A stretch of DNA of 64,000 bases from NCBI GenBank assembly GCA_963825615.1, contig CAWGTV010000001.1, forward strand, positions 1,054,001 to 1,118,000. The letters run 5' to 3'. Each line of letters begins with the position of its first letter. Position 1 is the first letter of the stretch. Shown here one piece after another: positions 58,025 to 64,000 of this stretch. Source of the stretch: JAHEDT01 sp963825615. Its GTDB lineage: Bacteria; Desulfobacterota; Desulfuromonadia; Desulfuromonadales; BM103. Made by a program: the position numbers and the translations under genes. The notes under the pieces are model-generated. The model worked only from the letters and a program-made list of their open reading frames with translations, had not been told where the DNA came from and did not search any database.

Positions 58025-58045
58025 GGCTCAATTGCCCGAGAATCG

Positions 58046-58092
58046 CAAGAGAAAGCCGGCACACGGTAGGAACCGTTGCCGGCTTTCTCTTG
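58046..58092. terminator. Strong bidirectional terminator between convergent genes
   Basis: A perfect 15-bp inverted repeat (CAAGAGAAAGCCGGC / GCCGGCTTTCTCTTG) encloses a smaller stem (ACGGT / ACCGT), between the TPR gene and the leftward radical SAM gene. Confidence 0.85.
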
Positions 58093-58118
58093 CAGAGTAT
58101 GTGTGGGCAGGGGCAAGT

Positions 58119-59831
58119 TCACATCCGCTCCCGCAGGTAATTCAGCCCCACCCGTAAAATCTCCGGCCATTTAAAGCTCATGACGTGACGCCGCCAGAAT
58201 AGCTCGCGCTTATCGCAGACCGTCGATACGCTAAAGGCGTGAATCTCCCCGTACAAAGCCTTGAGCGCCTCCGGGTCCAGGGCCTCGCCGCTGCCTGCCA
58301 TGCGGGCCTTCAGCTCCCGGGCCTGTCTGATGCGCCTCGCTACTCCGCACCCCCGGGCACGGTTAATTCGGCCGTAATGCAGTTTCAGGCTGTTCAAGGC
58401 TTCGGCAGCATCATAGGTGACATCCACCATGTCATCGCGACTCATCCAGATGGTTTCATAGTTGAGGATCTGTCCCCAGGACGGTTGCAGCAGCAGCTGG
58501 CGATGTTCTTCCAGGGTATGTGCGAAGAGTCGGTAGCCGTATTTTTCCGGGTTTTCGAAGCCATGGCTGCCGGGATCGATAAAGGGCCCCATCGGTGAGA
58601 TGAAACATGACAGGCGTCGGTCGGATTTCTGAAAGAGCCTTTCACAGTAATCGATCGTCTCCATAACCGACTCTTTGGTCTGTCCGGACAACCCGATCAT
58701 GAAGAAGACATCGATGCGATGGCAGCCGAGTGACAGGGCCTGGGCGATGACGGTCTCCATCTCGGCGTTGCTGTAGAACGTCTGCTTATCCTGACGACGA
58801 CGCACACTCTCATCATGGCTTTCCGGGGAGAGCTCCAGGCTCCAGTTCTTAACAGACCGATCGACCTCTGACAAGAAATTCGCTGGCGGCATACTAAAGA
58901 CTTCGAAGACGATCTCGTTAGCGATGCGGGTCGAATGCAACAGCGACAAAACCTGGTGAACGTAAGCAGTCCCGGCCTGGTACAAGTCGCCCACCAGGAA
59001 AATCGGCCCCCGAGAGAAATGGCTGATATCGAGGATGTTTTTGACCAGATTCTGGGGACTGCGGAAAGCGGGACTTTTGCGCAGGTTCAAAATCCCGTTG
59101 GCGTTGCACGACCCTCCACATGTAGCGCATTCGTGAGCACACCCCCTGACGGTGAAGACCGCGGTGATCGGGTTCTTCCACCAGCCGTTGAAGGGGAGCA
59201 CGCTCTGCAGGTCACGGTGGCGCATCACCATCTTGATAATCCGCTCCGGGGCGAGATCGACGTAGTCGATGTCGTCCGGCACGAAGGCCAGCGGGTTGAC
59301 CCTGACTTTGCCGTTTGCTTTCCACACCAGGTTCGGTACCTGCGCCATCGACCCACCGTCCCGCAGACACATCAGCAGCGCATGCAGCGGCGGTTCCACC
59401 GAATCGCCGCGCAGCACGTAATCGACCTGGGGATAGCGGATCAGCTCGTCGTAAAAGTAGCTGGAAGAAAGACCACCGAAGATGACCGGGGTCTGCGGGT
59501 GCACATCCTTGACCAGCTTGGCGACCTCGAGCGAACCGTGCGCATGGGGGAGCCAATGCAGGTCGATCCCGAAGGCTTTCGGCTTGACCCCGGACAGGAA
59601 AGCCGACACGTCAAATTCGGGGTCGTTCATCATCCGCAGGGCGAGATTGACGATGCGTACCCGCAAACCGCGGGATTCAAGGTAATTCGTCATGGTCAGA
59701 AAACCCAGGGGGTACATCTCGAAGACTGGCGAAGAGGGGATCAGGTCGCTGATGGGGCCATACATAATGGCCTTTTTGCGAAAATCGTAAACGCTCGGTG
59801 GGTGCAGCAGGAGCAGGTCGGGCTGAGACAT
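58119..59831 (-). CDS. B12-binding domain radical SAM protein
   Basis: A 570-residue enzyme with an N-terminal cobalamin-binding-like Rossmann domain (LLLHPPSVYDFRKK; YPLGFLTMTNYLESRGLRVRIVNL; TPVIFGGLSSSYFYDELI) and a radical SAM core with the cluster motif C231-X3-C235-X2-C238 in RGCAHECATCGG. The later GLSGQTKESVMETIDYCE is typical of the TIM barrel. It probably cleaves S-adenosylmethionine to drive a methylation or rearrangement; the substrate is not predictable. It resembles the TIGR04190-type group, by memory only. GGAGG precedes the ATG. Intact. Confidence 0.88.
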   Translation of the reverse strand: MSQPDLLLLHPPSVYDFRKKAIMYGPISDLIPSSPVFEMYPLGFLTMTNYLESRGLRVRIVNLALRMMNDPEFDVSAFLSGVKPKAFGIDLHWLPHAHGSLEVAKLVKDVHPQTPVIFGGLSSSYFYDELIRYPQVDYVLRGDSVEPPLHALLMCLRDGGSMAQVPNLVWKANGKVRVNPLAFVPDDIDYVDLAPERIIKMVMRHRDLQSVLPFNGWWKNPITAVFTVRGCAHECATCGGSCNANGILNLRKSPAFRSPQNLVKNILDISHFSRGPIFLVGDLYQAGTAYVHQVLSLLHSTRIANEIVFEVFSMPPANFLSEVDRSVKNWSLELSPESHDESVRRRQDKQTFYSNAEMETVIAQALSLGCHRIDVFFMIGLSGQTKESVMETIDYCERLFQKSDRRLSCFISPMGPFIDPGSHGFENPEKYGYRLFAHTLEEHRQLLLQPSWGQILNYETIWMSRDDMVDVTYDAAEALNSLKLHYGRINRARGCGVARRIRQARELKARMAGSGEALDPEALKALYGEIHAFSVSTVCDKRELFWRRHVMSFKWPEILRVGLNYLRERM

Positions 59832-60017
59832 AATGGGCCTCCATCAACAAGGTCAATGGCTCCCTGCATATTTCGTTAGCACAGCTTAATTGTATCAGGT
59901 ATTTTCTGCAGAAGATGGCAGCCCGGCATTTTCGGCGCCTTGCTGAGGCTTGAATCGCAAAAATATTTCAGGTAGAGTTCCCAATTTTAAAGCAACTTTT
60001 GGAGAAGTGGAATCGTC

Positions 60018-60704
60018 ATGATCCTGCAGGGAACGCTCGTCAATATTGCGGCCGTCATCGCCGGCTGCCTGGTCGGCCGCTGGGCAGGCCGTTATCTCTC
60101 CGCCAGAATGCGCCAGACCCTTATGATCGGGCTCGGCCTGGCGGTTCTGCTGATCGGCCTGCAGCTTGCCCTGCAGAGCCGGCAGATCATGATCGTCATT
60201 GGCGGCCTGATCTTCGGCGGCCTGATCGGTGAGGGACTCGGCATTGAAAAGCACCTTGAGCAGTTCGGACAGCGCCTGCAGGAACACTTTTCCGGCATGG
60301 GCAGGATTGCCGAAGGCTTTGTCACGGCAAGCTTGCTCTACTGCGTCGGCGCCATGGCGATCATGGGAGCCCTGCAGGACGGTCTGGGCGGCACTCCGAC
60401 GATTCTCTACGCCAAGGCCGCCCTCGATGGGGTTGCCTCCATCGCGCTGACCTCGACCCTCGGCATCGGCGTCATTTTTTCCATCATCCCACTGCTTATC
60501 TACCAGGGCAGCATCACCCTCGCCGCCGAACTCGCCAAAGCCATCCTGACCGACCCGGTCATCACCGAGATGAATGCCGTGGGCGGGCTGCTGATCGTCG
60601 CCATCGCCTTCGACCTGATGGGCATCAAGCGGCTGCCGGTCGGCAACCTGCTGCCTGCGGTGTTCGTAGTCGTCGGCCTGCTCTGGGCCTTCGGCATGGC
60701 CTGA
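60018..60704 (+). CDS. DUF554 membrane protein
   Basis: A 228-residue polytopic inner-membrane protein with about six helices. The opening GTLVNIAAVIAGCLVGRWAGRYLS and the central block EGFVTASLLYCVGAMAIMGALQDGLGG are characteristic of DUF554 (YdfK-like), a family of unknown function, possibly transport. GGAGAAG lies upstream. Intact, standing alone between leftward genes. Confidence 0.9.
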   Translation: MILQGTLVNIAAVIAGCLVGRWAGRYLSARMRQTLMIGLGLAVLLIGLQLALQSRQIMIVIGGLIFGGLIGEGLGIEKHLEQFGQRLQEHFSGMGRIAEGFVTASLLYCVGAMAIMGALQDGLGGTPTILYAKAALDGVASIALTSTLGIGVIFSIIPLLIYQGSITLAAELAKAILTDPVITEMNAVGGLLIVAIAFDLMGIKRLPVGNLLPAVFVVVGLLWAFGMA

Positions 60705-60730
60705 GACTCCAAGCAAAGGGTTTTCTTGTC

Positions 60731-62416
60731 CTAGCGATCGACCACTTCGACTCTGGACAGGCGCTTGCCGAGCAAAGTGACCCCGACAACCAGAGTCGAC
60801 GAGATACCGATCATGATGATTCCCAACGCCGAGAGTTTCCCCCACAAGCCGTCTTCGGCAAATCGCAGAATCTGTACGGCAAGCACTTCCGTGCCGGGTC
60901 GGGAGAGGACCACGGAGAGCGTCAGCTCACGCAAGAACATGGTCGCCATGAGGATCCACCCGGAGACGATGCCGGGGATCAGCAACGGGATGACGATCCT
61001 GCGCAAGGTCTGGAAGGAGCTGGCACCGCAGACGCGTGAAGATTCCTCGAGGTGGCTGTGAATCTGGACAAAGGCACTCGACAGGGGTCGAATGCCGTAC
61101 GGAAGATAGGTGGCAATGTAGCCGATGAGCAGTGCCCACAGGGTGGAATACAGCGGCGTGCGCACGAAAAACCACATGAAGCCGACCCCGATAACAATCC
61201 CCGGGAAGGAGAATGACAGGAAGCTCAGGGACTCGAGAATCCCGGCCGCCGGGGTGCGGACCTTGACGATCACGTAAGCAACCAGGATCGCGAGAGCAAC
61301 GCCGAGAGTGGCCCCGAACACGCCAAGCGTCAGGCTGTTCTTCAAAGAGAGCAACGAGATCGGATCCTTGACAACATCGATCCAGTGTTTGAAGCTCATC
61401 ATGGAGAAAGCCTTGGCGCTCGGCACCATCGAATAGGGCACCAGAGAGGTGTAGCAGAGGACCAGCACCGGCAGCACGATCAGCACGAAGGAGATCAGGC
61501 CAACGACGGCAAAGAACGGGTAGCGGCTCCCCTTGAGGTCGATCAGGGTCGGTTTGAAGCCGCGGCTCGAGATGGTCACGTACTTGCCGCTCTCCGCAGT
61601 CAGGTAACGATAGAGGTAGATTAACGTGATCGAAGCCGCCAGGGCGCTCATGCCGAGGGCCGCGGCCTTGCCGTAATCGGCAGCAAACCCCGTGGAAATG
61701 CTCCGGTAGATATGGGTCGCCAGCACGTAGATACGGCCCGGCATACCGATCACCGATGGCACCGCGAAGGATGCCAGGCTCCTGACGATGACCAGGATGG
61801 CCGAGGCCAGAATCGCCGGGCGCAGCACCGGCAGCGTCACCTTGAGCAAGGTGCGCAGGGTTGAGGCGCCGCACACCTTCGAGGACTCTTCCAGGGCGAT
61901 GTCGAAGGCGCTCATGGCCGGGGCGATAATCAGGTAGGCGATCGGCAGGTCAAGCAGCCCTTCGACAAGGATCATCCCGCCGAGGGAGTAGACGTTGAAC
62001 GGCGCGGTTTTAAGTTGAAAAACGTCCATCAGCAGCCGGTTGAGAATGCCGTTGCTGGGGTTGAGCAGGAGCACCCAGCTCACGGCGAACAGGATGTGCG
62101 GAATCATCATCGGCACGATGGAGATGACCCCGAATAAACCCTTGCAGGGAATATTGGTGCGGGTGTTCATGTAGGCCAGAAAGAGCGCCAGGCCGGTGGC
62201 GAGGCTGGCCGAGCCGAAGGTGAAGATGACTGTGTTCCAGAGGATATCGAGCAGGGCCGGATCAGTATAGGCCGTAACATACTTGGCCGTGGTGAATGCA
62301 CCGAAAGAGCCGAAGCCCTCGGAGAAGCTGCCAAAGAGCAGCATGACCACCGGGCAGACGGTCAGGAAACCGACGATGACGATCAGGGCGGTGGTCAGGC
62401 TCGGCTTACGCATCAT
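60731..62416 (-). CDS. ABC transporter permease, fused Fbp-type (two BPD domains)
   Basis: A 561-residue inner-membrane permease with about 12 helices and two copies of the EAA loop that docks the ATPase: EESSKVCGASTLRTLLKVTLP and, in the second half, EESSRVCGASSFQTLRRIVIP. Fused double permeases of this kind occur in FbpB (Fe3+), ThiP and some phosphonate/spermidine systems. I start at the first of two adjacent ATGs, 7 bp after the ATPase stop; the longer upstream frame overlaps the ATPase gene. Last gene of the operon binding protein-ATPase-permease. Confidence 0.9.
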   Translation of the reverse strand: MMRKPSLTTALIVIVGFLTVCPVVMLLFGSFSEGFGSFGAFTTAKYVTAYTDPALLDILWNTVIFTFGSASLATGLALFLAYMNTRTNIPCKGLFGVISIVPMMIPHILFAVSWVLLLNPSNGILNRLLMDVFQLKTAPFNVYSLGGMILVEGLLDLPIAYLIIAPAMSAFDIALEESSKVCGASTLRTLLKVTLPVLRPAILASAILVIVRSLASFAVPSVIGMPGRIYVLATHIYRSISTGFAADYGKAAALGMSALAASITLIYLYRYLTAESGKYVTISSRGFKPTLIDLKGSRYPFFAVVGLISFVLIVLPVLVLCYTSLVPYSMVPSAKAFSMMSFKHWIDVVKDPISLLSLKNSLTLGVFGATLGVALAILVAYVIVKVRTPAAGILESLSFLSFSFPGIVIGVGFMWFFVRTPLYSTLWALLIGYIATYLPYGIRPLSSAFVQIHSHLEESSRVCGASSFQTLRRIVIPLLIPGIVSGWILMATMFLRELTLSVVLSRPGTEVLAVQILRFAEDGLWGKLSALGIIMIGISSTLVVGVTLLGKRLSRVEVVDR

Positions 62417-62423
62417 GGCATAC

Positions 62424-63524
62424 TCAGGCGTCTTGCGCGACGGGCAGCAGGAAGCAGTGGTCCGGGTTGAAGGAGATCGAGACTTCGTCCCCCTCGGCAA
62501 GTTGCACGGTCGGCGAGACTGTCGTGGTGAAGAGCTGACCGCCGACGCGAATGTCCCCTTCGTAGGCCTCACCGATAAAAACCAGGGTCTCCATCCTGCC
62601 CCGGAACAGGTTGTCCCCGTCACCGACCGGTTTGTCAGCCAGGCTGATAAACTCGGGGCGCACACACAGTGCCGCGGCCGTGCCGCGCTCTAGCTTTTGG
62701 CTGTTCAACCCGCGGATGGCTCCGATGTCCGTGTCGATCACGGCGTGCTGACCCTGTTGCGAGGCAATACGCCCTTGGATCAGGTTGGCGCGGCCGATGA
62801 AGTCGGCGACGAACTGGTTCCCGGAGTTGAAATAAATCTGCTTCGGATCACCGATCTCGACAATCCTCCCCGCACGCATGATCGCCACCTGGTCGGAGAG
62901 GGCCAGCGCTTCGATGCGATCGTGGGTCACGTAGACCGCGGTGATCTGCAGTTCGGTGAGGAAATGGCGCAGTTCCTTGCGGGTCTCCTCGCGCAGCTTG
63001 GCGTCGAGATTGCTCAAGGGTTCGTCGAAGAGTATCACTTTCGGTTCGGCGACCAGGGCCCGGGCCAGGGCCACGCGCTGTTGCTGGCCGCCGCTGAGCT
63101 TGGTCGCCGGGCGGTTCTCGAAACCGTCGAGCTGCACGAACTTGAGGGCTTTGGCGACCTTTGCCCGCACCTCGTCCTTTGCCATTTTGCGCGTGGTCAG
63201 GGGATAGGCCACGTTTTCGAAGACGTTCATATGCGGCCAGATGGCGTAGGTCTGGAAGACCATGCCGAGGCCACGCCTTTCCGGCGGCACGAAGATGTTT
63301 TTCTGCCGCGACCAGACGATCTCGTCGCCGATGGCGATCTCGCCATCATCGGGCGATTCCAGGCCGACGATGCACCTGAGCAGCGTGGTTTTGCCGCAAC
63401 CGCTCGGGCCGAGCAATGTGAAAATCTGGTTGGCCGGGATGGTCAGGTCTACCCGGTCGAGCGCCTTGATCAGTCGACCGTCGGAATAGTAATTCCTGGT
63501 CAGCCCTGTGATGCGTATTTCCAT
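62424..63524 (-). CDS. ABC transporter ATP-binding protein (FbpC/PotA-like)
   Basis: A 366-residue importer ATPase: Walker A GPSGCGKTT, Q-loop VFQTYAIWPHM, signature LSGGQQQR, Walker B VILFDEPLSNLD, H-loop VTHD, and a C-terminal TOBE domain (AALCVRPEFISL; VFIGEAYEGDIRVGG). This fits the Fe3+/spermidine/2-aminoethylphosphonate class. The start is the ATG with GAGGGG just upstream; the longer frame adds 11 unrelated residues. A large hairpin separates it from the binding-protein gene. Confidence 0.93.
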   Translation of the reverse strand: MEIRITGLTRNYYSDGRLIKALDRVDLTIPANQIFTLLGPSGCGKTTLLRCIVGLESPDDGEIAIGDEIVWSRQKNIFVPPERRGLGMVFQTYAIWPHMNVFENVAYPLTTRKMAKDEVRAKVAKALKFVQLDGFENRPATKLSGGQQQRVALARALVAEPKVILFDEPLSNLDAKLREETRKELRHFLTELQITAVYVTHDRIEALALSDQVAIMRAGRIVEIGDPKQIYFNSGNQFVADFIGRANLIQGRIASQQGQHAVIDTDIGAIRGLNSQKLERGTAAALCVRPEFISLADKPVGDGDNLFRGRMETLVFIGEAYEGDIRVGGQLFTTTVSPTVQLAEGDEVSISFNPDHCFLLPVAQDA

Positions 63525-63536
63525 GACCCCTCGATT

Positions 63537-63578
63537 GACACAGCAACGGGGCCGCAAGCCACCGGCCCCGCTGCTGTC
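63537..63578 (-). promoter_or_regulatory. Intercistronic hairpin between binding protein and ATPase genes
   Basis: GACAGCAGCGGGGCCGG pairs with GGCCCCGTTGCTGTGTC (a few mismatches), about 15 bp. Hairpins here commonly reduce downstream expression or protect the upstream mRNA so that the binding protein is made in excess. Confidence 0.6.
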
Positions 63579-63611
63579 GATTGATGAACAAAAAAGATGT
63601 CGCTTGTGCGC

Positions 63612-64000
63612 TTACTGCGCGTAGAAGATGGCCTTGAACTTTTCACCCCACTGGGCAATCTCATCGTCGGAAAGCTCGCGGATGGGGAGGACCTTTGCCT
63701 CGCTGATCCCGGCGATGGGCGGGAAGACGCCGGGAGCCAGCACGTACTCGCCGACCTTGTCAGCCAGCATCTGCATGGCATTTTTGGACAGCCAGTAATC
63801 GATAAACAGTTGGGCGGCATTCGGGTTGGGGGCCTTGGCCGCGAGAGCAATGCCGCGCGGCGAGCCGAGCAGCGGGCTGACATGGGCCCAATCCAAGGGT
63901 GCAGGAGCTTTGGTGATGATGTACTTGGGCATGGAGATGGCGATCAGCTTTTCGCCGCTCTCCACCGGTGCCGGCGTAGGGCTGAAGGACTTCACAAACA
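63612..64000 (-). CDS. ABC transporter substrate-binding protein (FbpA-like), N-terminus beyond window
   Basis: Only the C-terminal 129 or so residues are in the window. They show the type II periplasmic binding fold ending: ISMPKYIITKAPAPLDWAHVSP, GSPRGIALAAKAPNPNAAQLFIDYWLS, KNAMQMLADKVGEYVLAPGV. The block on naming nearby pileup residues (AKAPNPNAAQLFIDYWLS) is typical of the family 1 Fe3+/polyamine binding proteins. Ligand residues are not visible. Cotranscribed with ATPase and permease. Confidence 0.85.
   Translation of the reverse strand, partial: FVKSFSPTPAPVESGEKLIAISMPKYIITKAPAPLDWAHVSPLLGSPRGIALAAKAPNPNAAQLFIDYWLSKNAMQMLADKVGEYVLAPGVFPPIAGISEAKVLPIRELSDDEIAQWGEKFKAIFYAQ

Overview
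The window looks like chromosome from a Desulfuromonadales-type (Geobacter/Desulfuromonas-like) metal- or electrode-respiring deltaproteobacterium. The evidence is multihaem c-type cytochrome lipoproteins, an OmcA/MtrC-type decahaem cytochrome, a porin-cytochrome gene set, a full type II secretion system (T2SS), the gene order dprA-DUF494-topA-trmFO, and high-GC coding sequence with AT-rich control regions. This is inference from gene content; species was not determined. I saw no rRNA, tRNA, CRISPR array or intact insertion sequence.

Layout. 1-5 kb: aconitase (cut by the left edge), an MscS-type channel, a small lipoprotein and a DUF362/ferredoxin protein. 5.0-5.5 kb: an intergenic stretch with three inverted repeats. 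5.5-10.5 kb: OsmC-like protein; a leftward operon of lipid kinase, two Nudix hydrolases and a DUF4911 protein; a PPP-type phosphatase; a U32 peptidase. 10.6-18.1 kb: CpoB/YbgF-like lipoprotein, LysM protein, dprA (badly frameshifted), DUF494, topA, trmFO. 18.2-23.9 kb: a PocR-GAF-GGDEF diguanylate cyclase, maf, yggS, gph, a polytopic membrane protein and a Cys-rich small protein. 24-30.6 kb: an orphan GspE-like ATPase with MshEN-like motifs, a VTT-membrane/flavoprotein fusion, a small membrane protein and ettA. 30.8-33.3 kb: gspAB (exeAB).

34-42.3 kb is the electron-transfer island, transcribed leftward: decahaem lipoprotein cytochrome, an SGNH hydrolase-TPR protein with a decayed DUF5989-like remnant, then porin, pentahaem lipoprotein and a 9-11-haem lipoprotein. 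The last three look like an Ext-type conduit across the outer membrane. Divergent from the decahaem gene is gspCDEFGHIJKLMN (43-55 kb) plus a DUF3187 outer-membrane protein. T2SSs are known to export this class of cytochrome in related bacteria, so the machine and a likely cargo lie side by side. 56-64 kb: TPR protein, B12-binding radical SAM protein, DUF554 membrane protein and an Fbp-type ABC importer cut by the right edge.

Sequence quality. I count 20 places where one protein family continues in another frame. Nineteen are net +1 (18 single-base insertions, one 13-bp duplication) and one is -1. Seven lie in the first half of dprA. This one-sided pattern suggests insertion-type sequencing error more than gene decay, so frameshifted genes are annotated as single genes and the sites are listed.
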